In this document: one piece after another, positions 1 through 6,169 of the stretch | Layout of the letters: each line of letters begins with the position of its first letter | Numbering within the stretch: the stretch's first letter is position 1 | DNA from: a virus | Virus record (IMG/VR): IMGVR_UViG_3300044627_004685 | Location: 1 to 24,856 of that record | DNA length: 24,856 bases | Strand: one strand, 5' to 3' | Program-made: the position numbers and the translations under genes | Notes under the pieces: model-generated | The model's database searches: none | What the model saw: only the letters and a program-made list of their open reading frames with translations | What the model was told of the DNA's origin: nothing

Positions 1-170
1 ACGGTGGAAATGCTGCATATTACGATGCAGGTCCATGTTCAAGACTCATCACCGCAACCGATGGTGATTTGCCGGGCGGCGGTGGTGGCGGCGGATACTC
101 CGGAGAAAGCAGTACTCCTGTCAAAACCGAGGGAACCGGTGGTGCAGGAATGGTAACTGTTACTTGGTAA
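1..170 (+). CDS. C-terminal end of a glycine-rich phage tail-fibre/structural-like protein (5' partial)
   Basis: Reading from base 3 gives 55 residues to a TAA at 168-170; the gene begins outside the window. The visible part contains a run of seven glycines and ends in GGAGMVTVTW. Glycine-rich stretches followed by a short hydrophobic beta-strand ending are common at the tips of phage tail fibres and other virion adhesins, where they form polyglycine sandwiches or host-contacting loops. An intrinsic terminator follows after about 20 bases, so this is the last gene of its transcript. Assignment to a virion protein rests on composition only; no fold can be proved from 55 residues. Confidence 0.5.
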   Translation, partial: GGNAAYYDAGPCSRLITATDGDLPGGGGGGGYSGESSTPVKTEGTGGAGMVTVTW

Positions 171-191
171 ATAAGTAAATTTACTAAAAAC

Positions 192-219
192 AAAAGCCCC
201 GATTTCTCGGGGCTTTTTT
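192..219. terminator. Bidirectional intrinsic terminator between convergent transcripts
   Basis: AAAAGCCCCGA at 192-202 pairs perfectly with TCGGGGCTTTT at 207-217 around a TTTC loop. The arms start in A-runs and end in T-runs, so the hairpin has a U-tract on both strands. It separates the + strand tail-like gene from the minus-strand operon ending at 221. Confidence 0.9.
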
Positions 220-220
220 A

Positions 221-703
221 TTATCCTTTGAATTTATAGATTATTATATCACCTTCATAATTGTGAAAGGCAACTTCAATCAATCTTTCTACTATTCTCC
301 AATCGCCGCCTCCAAGGCCACATCCCATAAGATATGGAAATCCAATATTTGGAACTGGTAAATCTTCATCATTCTCTACTAGATAGTTTTTCATTCCTTC
401 AAGAGAATCATACAACGCATTGTAGTTTGTCATTCTGGTTTTTGAGCCATACAAGTTTTGCCCATATAGGTTGAATATCTTCTTGAAAGGATTGCCATTC
501 ATATGACAAAAACTATAACTTCCAAGCACTGCTTTGCCATCCTTGTATGCCATACTATCTGCGTGATATGCCTTGGGATACATTTCTTTTATACTCTTAG
601 CAATACCTGCGCCAAATATGTTTTGGCAGTTGGCTTGATGAGCAATTACTTCAACGTCTGTTGCAGTAAGTAGATTGCCATCCTTGTGTATTAGTTTTTT
701 CAT
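221..703 (-). CDS. Macro-domain protein (ADP-ribose / ADP-ribose-1''-phosphate processing type)
   Basis: This 160-residue protein is a single macro domain. The segment IAHQANCQNIFGAGIA (about 20-35) is the adenine/ribose-binding loop with the conserved Asn and GAGIA, followed by a K-E-MYP-A-Y helix. Near the C-terminus GFPYLMGCGLGGGDW (about 121-135) is the phosphate-binding glycine loop. The best match by motif is the Poa1p/Appr-1''-P phosphatase-like branch seen in many phages, which binds ADP-ribose or removes its 1''-phosphate. Other macro domains remove ADP-ribose from proteins or DNA, so the substrate is uncertain. It is the third gene of a minus-strand operon, five bases after the phosphoesterase stop. 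A terminator follows directly. Confidence 0.85.
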   Translation of the reverse strand: MKKLIHKDGNLLTATDVEVIAHQANCQNIFGAGIAKSIKEMYPKAYHADSMAYKDGKAVLGSYSFCHMNGNPFKKIFNLYGQNLYGSKTRMTNYNALYDSLEGMKNYLVENDEDLPVPNIGFPYLMGCGLGGGDWRIVERLIEVAFHNYEGDIIIYKFKG

Positions 704-708
704 AAATT

Positions 709-1359
709 TTATTCATCTTTACCATGATGATCTGGAGGAATCGTTTTTCTTGGACTTAATTCTTCTACAATTTCGCTCCATTCCACGGGGCGTCTCTTCC
801 ATTCCCAACCAACATCAAGTCTAGCAAGAGAAAGATCTTCCTTTAAATTTCTATGACAATGACCGTGGATATTATAAGCACCTTTACTTATGCCGTGCCA
901 CGAAGCAATTGGATAATGGGTAAGAACAACTTTTTTGGTGTCTATACTTATTTCTGCATAATGTCCTAGAAAAGTAAAGTTTGTGTTTGGAATTGTGAGA
1001 GGATACATTTCAATATCATCCGCCAATAAACCTAGTTCTTTTCTATAATCGTCGTATATCTGTTGAATTCCGGCATTATGATTTCCCCAAATAAAATACT
1101 GATGTTTGCACGGAATATGCACAATTCTTTTGGCATACGCTAGAGAATTATCAAATGCACCAATCACAACATCACCGAGATTAAACACAATGTCATTTGG
1201 TCCGATATGTTCGTCCAACATTTTGTGCGTATGTTCGTATGCTTCATTTATATTGGAATAGTTTCTTGGGCCAAGAATGAATGGCTTGTTATGACCAAGG
1301 TGCAGATCGGAAACAAACCACATCTTTTGGTCTGCACTTTTAAGGCTGATCTTTTTCAC
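709..1359 (-). CDS. Calcineurin-like metallophosphoesterase
   Basis: All five metal-binding motifs of the calcineurin-like phosphoesterase superfamily are present in order: SDLHLGH near 17-23, LGDVV near 61, WGNHN near 91-95, LTHYP near 147 and HGHCHR near 164-169. The 216-residue length fits a single catalytic domain of the MJ0936/YfcE-like kind, often annotated in phages as a phosphoesterase. Such enzymes hydrolyse phosphomonoesters or cyclic phosphodiesters of nucleotides with two divalent metals. Translation starts at a GTG (1357-1359) that overlaps the TGA of the upstream gene as GTGA, so the two are translationally coupled. Its position between a cREC-like protein and a macro-domain protein suggests a nucleotide or ADP-ribose phosphate substrate, but this is inference. 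Confidence 0.88.
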   Translation of the reverse strand: MKKISLKSADQKMWFVSDLHLGHNKPFILGPRNYSNINEAYEHTHKMLDEHIGPNDIVFNLGDVVIGAFDNSLAYAKRIVHIPCKHQYFIWGNHNAGIQQIYDDYRKELGLLADDIEMYPLTIPNTNFTFLGHYAEISIDTKKVVLTHYPIASWHGISKGAYNIHGHCHRNLKEDLSLARLDVGWEWKRRPVEWSEIVEELSPRKTIPPDHHGKDE

Positions 1360-1709
1360 TTGATGGTGTTCTTGAAGTTTTCAACCAAACTGGTAATATT
1401 CATCTTTCCTACTGGGTTCATGCTATGAACAACATAGTGTGGAAAGTTTGTGTCTTCATTCATACACTTTTCAATCAGCCACTTGGCACAATGATATCCC
1501 GTTTTCTCTTTGAATTCACTTCTTGGATTGGCACCATAATGCTCTTCTGCGAGGTCGTGATCAAAGGCAACAAACGATGGAATGCCATTCTTTGAGATAT
1601 GCTCAACGAATTGATCATAATTACGCACAATTTCCCAAGGACCATCTGGTAGTTTTACCCAAGTCACTTGTTCTGGTTCTCTTACATCATCAAGAAATAG
1701 TTTATACAT
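1356..1709 (-). CDS. cREC-like protein (cyclic-phosphate processing receiver domain family)
   Basis: The 117-residue protein begins with KLFLDDVREP, has a central VAFDHDLAEE block with paired acidic residues, a helix TGYHCAKWLIE and a final strand with VHSMNPVGKMNI. These are the hallmarks of a stand-alone receiver-like family known as the cyclic-phosphate processing receiver domain. It keeps the acidic pocket of response regulators but has no output domain. The family name reflects its association with RNA-repair and cyclic-phosphate genes. The enzymatic activity is not established from sequence. It is the first gene of the minus-strand operon, with a promoter whose expected start point lies about three bases before the ATG. 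Confidence 0.75.
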   Translation of the reverse strand: MYKLFLDDVREPEQVTWVKLPDGPWEIVRNYDQFVEHISKNGIPSFVAFDHDLAEEHYGANPRSEFKEKTGYHCAKWLIEKCMNEDTNFPHYVVHSMNPVGKMNITSLVENFKNTIK

Positions 1710-1718
1710 AAAAATAAA

Positions 1719-1746
1719 ATATTATTCTAAGTATTGTATATGTCAA
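1719..1746 (-). promoter_or_regulatory. Promoter for the cREC/phosphoesterase/macro operon
   Basis: On the minus strand TTGACA (1746-1741) is followed after 16 bases by TAATAT (1724-1719). The ATG begins at 1709, so the expected start point near 1712 leaves almost no leader and no room for a ribosome binding site. Confidence 0.7.
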
Positions 1747-1788
1747 CCAGAATATAATTTTTATAAAAATTTCCTGAAATAAAAAGTA

Positions 1789-1817
1789 TTGACAAGACCA
1801 TATATCTAGATAATTAT
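1789..1817 (+). promoter_or_regulatory. Promoter for the structured RNA / tmRNA region
   Basis: TTGACA at 1789-1794 is followed by an AT-rich TAATTATAGT (1811-1820). With a 16-base spacer the -10 would be TAATTA. The expected start, near 1823, precedes the structured RNA candidate and the tmRNA. No other gene follows for 680 bases, so it probably drives RNA genes. Confidence 0.55.
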
Positions 1818-1841
1818 AGTTGTCGTTCTTTGAATCACTTT

Positions 1842-2030
1842 TAGAAGCGTGTAGGGTAGTTAAAAGAGTCGTTGTTTGTAAAACTTGCGACTATTCTCAC
1901 ATAACATCATAGTAGGCATCAAGTTTTATTCTTGTCTAAATAGCCGAAGTTGTTGGGATAGGATGAAATACCCGAATGTATTTCCGGTGCCGGTGCCCAA
2001 ACACCTAGCCCCTACACGTTTTCTATTTTT
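1842..2030 (+). ncRNA. Candidate structured non-coding RNA of unknown family
   Basis: A long-range helix closes about 180 bases. TAGAA (1842-1846) pairs with TTCTA (2021-2025), and CGTGTAGGG (1848-1856) pairs perfectly with CCCTACACG (2010-2018). Inside are four local hairpins. The first is AGTCG/CGACT (1867-1871 with 1888-1892) with nested GTTT/AAAC. The others are CAAG/CTTG (1920-1923 with 1931-1934), GAAATAC/GTATTTC (1965-1971 with 1978-1984) and GGTG/CACC (1992-1995 with 2002-2005). A T-rich run follows the closing helix, as in an intrinsic terminator. The RNA lies between a promoter and the tmRNA and has no convincing ORF. I do not recognise it as 6S RNA, RNase P RNA, a tRNA or a riboswitch. 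Confidence 0.55.
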
Positions 2031-2036
2031 TATTAT

Positions 2037-2417
2037 GGGCGTGTTCTGGATTCTACTATATAGTGTAGATGCAGTCCGCATGCACAGAGTCTAATGTCTC
2101 TGTATAATACCCGTTGGAAAAAATAAATGCTAAGAGAAATCTTGCTAAGACATCGTTCCTAAGCGTAAGCCGTAAGAGCGAAGTTGCTGTAGCCTAAGTT
2201 GCTACCCGTTTTATCTATTGACGCAGATATATAGAATAAAACGCTCGACCATCTGCTTGCTGTTGTAAGGACGAGGGTCGTAACAACAGCGAGAAACACG
2301 AGTCCTCAACTTCTAAGTGGTGCTCTACCAAACTTAGTCGGATTATAAGAGATAAGCATGTATATGGTTGTAGTTATATTATACAGCACAGGGGTTCAAC
2401 TCCCCTCACGTCCACCA
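2037..2417 (+). ncRNA. ssrA: Transfer-messenger RNA (tmRNA), phage-encoded, one-piece
   Basis: The 5' end GGGCGTG (2037-2043) pairs with CACGTCC (2407-2413), followed by discriminator A and an encoded CCA (2415-2417). The third pair is G-U, the alanine identity element. The D-arm-like TTCTGGATTC and the GCATGC-AGAG block match the conserved tmRNA 5' region. The T arm is AGGGG-TTCAACT-CCCCT (2390-2406). The tag ORF starts with the resume codon GCT at 2129 and runs to TAA at 2195-2197. It gives 22 residues, beginning AKRNLAKTSF and ending SEVAVA. Downstream are pseudoknot-type pairings, GCAGAT (2223-2228) with ATCTGC (2251-2256) and AGGAC (2268-2272) with GTCCT (2302-2306), plus a CTAAG/CTTAG hairpin. 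The RNA rescues stalled ribosomes and marks incomplete proteins for proteolysis. Confidence 0.93.
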
Positions 2418-2426
2418 TTTTATATA

Positions 2427-2455
2427 TTGACATAAAAGATTTTATATCATATAGT
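2427..2455 (+). promoter_or_regulatory. Promoter for the outer-membrane protein gene
   Basis: TTGACA (2427-2432), a 17-base spacer and TATAGT (2450-2455). It begins ten bases after the tmRNA 3' end. The spacer holds the small inverted repeat ATAAAA-GA-TTTTAT (2432-2445). Confidence 0.8.
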
Positions 2456-2507
2456 TATCGGTACTTTGCGAAAACCGTGAAGAATAATAACTAAATATAA
2501 AATAAAT

Positions 2508-3224
2508 ATGAAGAAATATATTACTAAACTAATCGTAGGATTGATTGCGATCACATCAGTTTCTTTCTCCCAGACAGTATCGGCTACTGCTGGATTTGAG
2601 AGTGACTATGTATTTCGTGGTGTAGCTGGAGGAACCAATGTAGGTACTTCCGAAGTCACCGTCAATCTACCATCTAAGACCAGCTTGAGTGTCGTCGGTC
2701 TATGGGATTTTGATAATCTAAATACAACCGTTCGTGAACTTGATGTGGCCTTGACTCAAGGATATACTATTGACAAGGCAACTACACTCAAGGTTGGTGG
2801 CGTGGGATATTTTTACCCCAAGGCTGCACCAGCAAAGGGCGAAACAAATTATAGTGTTGAAGTGTTCGGATCTCTGGCTTACGATGCTTTTTTGAGCCCA
2901 ACCGTAGCAGCAGGATATGACCTGAATCTGCGTCAGGTGTTTGCTGAAGGCTCTCTCAGCCAGCCAATCAACCTCTTCCTGCTCGCCAAGGGATTCAAGC
3001 TGGTTCCTGCTGCTACTCTTGGATGGGTTGGTGCCAAGGATGCTCTACCAGAGCGCCGTGGTGGCCCAGTCAAGGATTCGTATTATTACCTAACTGGTAA
3101 ACTGGACTTGGTGTATGAAGCCAAGAATGTTGTTGTTGGTGCTGGCTATCGCCATAACTACCTCAACAACTCTGTCACAACCAACAATAGTTGGCTTGGT
3201 GGATTTGTTACCGTCAAGTTTTAA
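2508..3224 (+). CDS. Outer-membrane beta-barrel (porin-like) protein with signal peptide
   Basis: The 238-residue protein starts with a Sec signal peptide: MKK, a hydrophobic core to about residue 20 and a likely signal-peptidase site after TVSA near 26. The mature part begins TAGFESDYVFRG, a strand typical of bacterial TorF-type putative porins. It continues in alternating polar/hydrophobic strands and ends in GGFVTVKF, whose final Phe is the usual outer-membrane assembly signal. It should insert into the host outer membrane through the BAM machinery. Such a protein is unusual in a phage genome; it could change surface receptors, exclude other phages or admit nutrients. It is monocistronic, with its own promoter and terminator. 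There is no clear Shine-Dalgarno sequence in the roughly 45-base leader. Confidence 0.8.
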   Translation: MKKYITKLIVGLIAITSVSFSQTVSATAGFESDYVFRGVAGGTNVGTSEVTVNLPSKTSLSVVGLWDFDNLNTTVRELDVALTQGYTIDKATTLKVGGVGYFYPKAAPAKGETNYSVEVFGSLAYDAFLSPTVAAGYDLNLRQVFAEGSLSQPINLFLLAKGFKLVPAATLGWVGAKDALPERRGGPVKDSYYYLTGKLDLVYEAKNVVVGAGYRHNYLNNSVTTNNSWLGGFVTVKF

Positions 3225-3250
3225 TAACATATCATAAACTGGTTATAATC

Positions 3251-3276
3251 AAGAGCCTCACACGAGGCTCTTTTTT
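3251..3276 (+). terminator. Intrinsic terminator after the outer-membrane protein gene
   Basis: AAGAGCCTC (3251-3259) pairs with GAGGCTCTT (3264-3272) around an ACAC loop and runs into a T-tract. Confidence 0.92.
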
Positions 3277-3282
3277 ATTGAT

Positions 3283-3310
3283 TTGACAACAGCATTTTAC
3301 CGTATAATAT
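3283..3310 (+). promoter_or_regulatory. Promoter of uvsE with start point at the start codon
   Basis: TTGACA (3283-3288) and, after 16 bases, TAATAT (3305-3310). An overlapping TATAAT (3303-3308) would give a 14-base spacer. The expected start near 3317 coincides with the ATG at 3318, implying a leaderless mRNA. Confidence 0.65.
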
Positions 3311-3317
3311 GTATGCT

Positions 3318-4268
3318 ATGATTTTACCATCTAATATTACTCCATCGCTATGCTGTATCCATACAGGACTACAAGAGCATAAAATCAAGTTCAATGTAAT
3401 GACATATGCCCAATATAAGAAGTTGGGTAGCAAGGTTGCTATGAAAGTGCTTGCTGATCGTTCATTGAATAATATTAAGACTATTCGTGCTGTTCTTGGA
3501 GAGTGTGCGGTTAATAACTGGAATTACCGCATTGGTAGTAATGTTTTTCCATTGATGACGCACCCAGATCTGGAGTTTACTGTGGATGATTTTTATAACG
3601 CCGAAGAAATATACTCGGAATTCAGAGCAGCCGCTAAGATCATACAGGACAATAACATTCGTTGTAGCATGCATCCTGACCAGTTTGTTGTACCTGCCAG
3701 TCCAAATCCAAAAGTTGTTGAAAACTCTATACGAGACTTGGATCAACACGCCATGATTATGGATATGCTTAATTTACCTCGTTCATACGAAGCACCGATT
3801 AATATTCATATGAACTGTTATAACAATGGTAACTATGCCGAAACAACAGATAGATTCCAGAAAGTATATCATAATATGAGCGACGGTGTGCGTAGTCGTT
3901 TAGTGTTGGAGAACGAAGACAAACTAAAGAGTTGGAGTGTAATGGCATTATATGAAAACACATACAAGCGACTGGGTATTCCAATTACATTTGATAATCT
4001 GCACCATATGTGTAATCCAGACTCAACCAGCGAAGAGTTTGCGTTTGATACAGCACTATCAACTTGGCCAACTGGAGTTATTCCGTTGTTTCATTTCAGC
4101 GAATCATTGCCCGGCAAAAATCCGCGTGCTCACGCCGACTTTCCTACTATGATGCCGTCTATTTATGCCAACTACAAAGGCAATCTACATCTCGACTTTG
4201 AGTTCAAGATGAAAGAACTTGCTATAAATAAGATTTCACGCGAAAGTTTATTGACAATCTGCGAGTAA
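3318..4268 (+). CDS. uvsE: UV damage endonuclease UvsE/UVDE
   Basis: This 316-residue protein has the TIM-barrel motifs of the UVDE family in order: YRIGSNVFP near 70-78, SMHPDQF near 117-123, NIHMN near 162-166, LVLENED near 195-201, FDNLHH near 225-230 and HFSES further on. The His, Glu and Asp residues in these blocks bind the metal cluster. The enzyme nicks DNA 5' of UV photoproducts and other distorting lesions, starting repair that needs no photolyase. Family members are about 300 residues, so it is full length. I chose the ATG at 3318 rather than 3309 because the promoter -10 overlaps the upstream ATG and would leave it untranscribed. Phage copies presumably repair sunlight-damaged phage DNA. 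Confidence 0.9.
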   Translation: MILPSNITPSLCCIHTGLQEHKIKFNVMTYAQYKKLGSKVAMKVLADRSLNNIKTIRAVLGECAVNNWNYRIGSNVFPLMTHPDLEFTVDDFYNAEEIYSEFRAAAKIIQDNNIRCSMHPDQFVVPASPNPKVVENSIRDLDQHAMIMDMLNLPRSYEAPINIHMNCYNNGNYAETTDRFQKVYHNMSDGVRSRLVLENEDKLKSWSVMALYENTYKRLGIPITFDNLHHMCNPDSTSEEFAFDTALSTWPTGVIPLFHFSESLPGKNPRAHADFPTMMPSIYANYKGNLHLDFEFKMKELAINKISRESLLTICE

Positions 4269-4280
4269 TCTACATACTGT
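4251..4280 (+). promoter_or_regulatory. Possible promoter inside the end of uvsE for the small basic gene
   Basis: TTGACA (4251-4256) and TACTGT (4275-4280) with an 18-base spacer. The -35 lies within the last uvsE codons. The downstream leader of about 43 bases holds a weak CTTAT/ATAAG hairpin. The -10 is imperfect. Confidence 0.4.
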
Positions 4281-4329
4281 ATTTATCTTATTCAACATAA
4301 GAATAATAAAAAACAAAAAATATACGCAT

Positions 4330-4545
4330 ATGACTAAGACAACCAAGACAAAGAATGGCCGCAAAATCAATACATTCGTCAAGAACGGAAAGTATTCTCT
4401 TTCTTTTACTCGCCCTGTAAAGGGTGTAAAGGATGAGATTATGCATCTTAGTGTGACTGGTATCAATCCCGTCACCAAGAAGATGAACAAGGTTCGCCTT
4501 GATGGTAGAGCAGTTGCTGCTTTGCGCCGTATTCTTACCAAGTAA
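4330..4545 (+). CDS. Small basic protein, 71 aa, function unknown
   Basis: The protein is rich in Lys, Arg and Thr, begins MTKTTKTKNGRK and ends in an Arg/Ala helix (AVAALRRILTK). The centre, YSLSFTRPVKGVKDEIMHLSVTG, looks like two or three beta strands. It could be a nucleic-acid-binding or RNA-associated microprotein, but I recognise no family. It stands alone between a probable promoter inside uvsE and a strong terminator at 4568-4599, which supports it as a real, separately transcribed gene. No Shine-Dalgarno sequence is visible before the ATG. Confidence 0.7.
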   Translation: MTKTTKTKNGRKINTFVKNGKYSLSFTRPVKGVKDEIMHLSVTGINPVTKKMNKVRLDGRAVAALRRILTK

Positions 4546-4567
4546 TATTGTAGAATATTGATATATC

Positions 4568-4599
4568 AAAATCCCCCAAGTTATTTTGGGGGATTTTTT
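4568..4599 (+). terminator. Intrinsic terminator directly before the RNA ligase promoter
   Basis: AAAATCCCCCAA (4568-4579) pairs perfectly with TTGGGGGATTTT (4586-4597) around a six-base loop, with A- and T-runs at both ends. The RNA ligase promoter begins two bases later. Confidence 0.93.
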
Positions 4600-4600
4600 A

Positions 4601-4628
4601 TTGACACTTAGTATATCCATAGTATGCT
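4601..4628 (+). promoter_or_regulatory. Promoter of the RNA ligase gene, leaderless geometry
   Basis: TTGACA (4601-4606), a 16-base spacer and TATGCT (4623-4628). The ATG begins at 4635, where transcription is expected to start. Confidence 0.65.
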
Positions 4629-4634
4629 TGTTCT

Positions 4635-5750
4635 ATGAAAATAGACATACAGTCTATAGATAGAAACTCTTTTATGGTTCACCAGCATCTCGTTGGTGAG
4701 CACGAGTGCTATTTGATTCAACCTATTCATATCGGAGCGACTTGGAACAAGCAGAATCTTATCTTTAGATCTTCACTGTGGGATAAGGAAGGAAATCCCG
4801 TTTCACTGAGTTTCAAGAAGTTTTTTAACCTTGGTGAAAAGCCTGACATATCACCCACACCGTCTTCTCTCGTTGGTTCAAGAATGATTGAGAAGTTGGA
4901 CGGTTCTACGCTTATATTCTCAAGATATAAGGGGCATACTGTTATTCGTACAAGAGGAACGACAGATGCTCGTAGGCAAGAAAACGCACACGAAATAGAT
5001 GTATTGCTAAATAAGTATGCCAAGTTTATATCATATCTTGAAAAGCAAGACACCACTCAGCATTCTTATATCTTTGAGTGGCTATCTCCTACCAATCGTA
5101 TTGTATTAGATTATGGCAAAGAGCCCGATATGGTTCTTATTGCCGCAATTGTACACGATGACTATTCGCTTGTAGACCAGCACTCACTAAACCATATTGC
5201 CAGAAACTATAACTTTCGCCGCCCAAAGTTTTATAATTATAACTCCATCGACGAATTACAGAAGGCAGTGGTTGATATGCGGGACTTTGAGGGCATATGC
5301 CTGTATTACAACGACGAACAGGATATTCTAAAGATCAAGAGTGCTCAATACTTGTATCTGCATCGCGCCAAGAGTGAAATCTCAAGCATAGAAAAGGTAA
5401 TTGATGTATATATTGATTGGTTTATGGACCGTCATACACTATCTCACGAACCTACTGGCTATACTGAGTTCTTTGATTATCTTACGCATAAGTTTGACTA
5501 CGAAATAGCAAATATGGCAATCGGGCATATTTCACGCATATGCGATGCGATGAAAGAAGTTCATACCATAATGAACGCACTGTTTGCTTTTGCCGCCGCT
5601 CGTTCTAAAATGCCACGCAAGTTTGCTGCCGCAGAAATATTACAAGCACATGGCAGCACAGGCAGATCTGCGATTGTATTCAAAGTGCTTGACGGTAAGC
5701 CAATAACAGCAGATGACTACAAGAAAATCTTATACCAAGTTCTTAAATGA
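4635..5750 (+). CDS. rnlA: RNA ligase, T4 Rnl1-like
   Basis: At 371 residues the protein matches the size of T4 RNA ligase 1 (374). It contains the nucleotidyltransferase motifs in order. Motif I is EKLDGS with the adenylated Lys at 87, motif III-like FEWLSPTNRIVLDY sits at 148-160, motif IV FEGICLYY at 218-225 and motif V LKIKSAQYLYLH at 232-243. The upstream segment ending FKKFFN also resembles the Rnl1 N-terminal domain. It joins 5'-phosphate and 3'-hydroxyl RNA ends using ATP. In T4 the enzyme works with a kinase/phosphatase to mend tRNA cut by host defence nucleases. No kinase/phosphatase is in this window, but a macro/phosphoesterase/cREC operon lies 3 kb upstream. Confidence 0.88.
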   Translation: MKIDIQSIDRNSFMVHQHLVGEHECYLIQPIHIGATWNKQNLIFRSSLWDKEGNPVSLSFKKFFNLGEKPDISPTPSSLVGSRMIEKLDGSTLIFSRYKGHTVIRTRGTTDARRQENAHEIDVLLNKYAKFISYLEKQDTTQHSYIFEWLSPTNRIVLDYGKEPDMVLIAAIVHDDYSLVDQHSLNHIARNYNFRRPKFYNYNSIDELQKAVVDMRDFEGICLYYNDEQDILKIKSAQYLYLHRAKSEISSIEKVIDVYIDWFMDRHTLSHEPTGYTEFFDYLTHKFDYEIANMAIGHISRICDAMKEVHTIMNALFAFAAARSKMPRKFAAAEILQAHGSTGRSAIVFKVLDGKPITADDYKKILYQVLK

Positions 5751-5904
5751 TCATCACAAACTTTCCTGCGAAACTAAAACAAACTATGAATCTCGCAACG
5801 ATGCTATTCGTGATGCTAAAAGAATACTGACAGAGTATCGTAGTGATAGAATACCATACAAATGTAGTTATTGCGGATATTGGCATCTTGCTACAAAATA
5901 CTAA
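5713..5904 (+). CDS. Zinc-finger microprotein, 63 aa
   Basis: The C-terminus has YKCSYCGYWHLATKY, a Cys-X2-Cys-X3-His cluster typical of small phage zinc-ribbon-like proteins. The first half is a charged helix (SRNDAIRDAKRILTEY). The ORF overlaps the last 38 bases of the RNA ligase gene, so the start could be internal, but the helix needs most of the upstream part. Such microproteins are frequent in large phages and usually have no known role. The motif may bind zinc and RNA or a host protein. It probably shares the RNA ligase transcript. Confidence 0.65.
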   Translation: MTTRKSYTKFLNDHHKLSCETKTNYESRNDAIRDAKRILTEYRSDRIPYKCSYCGYWHLATKY

Positions 5905-5913
5905 TATTTATTT

Positions 5914-6117
5914 ATGATGACAAAAACAGCACATACAGACAAAATCGCCAAGCGTCTTGAAGTTGGAGATGTTGTAATATCTTCAACAGGTAAAAAAATG
6001 AAAGTAACCGCCGTAATACAAAAGGTTAATAGAACTGTTGTATTATTTGATGATGATATGGAGATTGACTTTGACCCATACTTCAGGATTGAAAAAGTTA
6101 TACCTATCAAGAAATAA
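5914..6117 (+). CDS. Small beta-rich protein, 67 aa, function unknown
   Basis: After a short Lys-rich start, the segment LEVGDVVISSTGKKMKVTAVIQKVNRTVVLFDDDMEIDF reads like a small beta barrel of KOW/SH3 type: the LxVGDxV opening and alternating strands are common in that fold. I do not recognise a family. Two consecutive ATG codons (5914 and 5917) are possible starts. The leader shares 13 identical bases (TATTTATTTATGA) with the gene starting at 6871. It follows the zinc-finger gene after nine bases and is likely co-transcribed. Confidence 0.6.
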   Translation: MMTKTAHTDKIAKRLEVGDVVISSTGKKMKVTAVIQKVNRTVVLFDDDMEIDFDPYFRIEKVIPIKK

Positions 6118-6120
6118 GGC

Positions 6121-6149
6121 TTGACTTTTTATATTATTGTAGTCATAGT
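6121..6149 (+). promoter_or_regulatory. Promoter for the HNH gene
   Basis: TTGACT (6121-6126), a 17-base spacer and CATAGT (6144-6149). The -35 lies right after the previous stop. A Shine-Dalgarno-like GAAAGGA (6157-6163) sits seven bases before the ATG at 6170. Confidence 0.6.
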
Positions 6150-6169
6150 TATATCTGAAAGGATATATT

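Noticed and set aside
1842-2030. tRNA or group I intron in the RNA region
   Set aside because: No cloverleaf with TTC-loop and acceptor stem could be drawn before 2037, and no intron core pairing was seen.
1885-2094. 69-residue ORF on + across the RNA region
   Set aside because: It spans the end of the structured RNA candidate and the 5' end of the tmRNA, has no ribosome binding site and an improbable composition.
2037-2417. tmRNA as an attachment site or as a piece of host chromosome
   Set aside because: tmRNA genes are common integration targets, but no integrase or direct repeat of the 3' end is seen, and phage-like genes lie on both sides.
4248-4620. Two minus-strand ORFs (97 and 110 residues) opposite the small basic gene
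   Set aside because: They lie antisense to the promoter, gene and terminator; their sequences are low-complexity shadows and lack ribosome binding sites.
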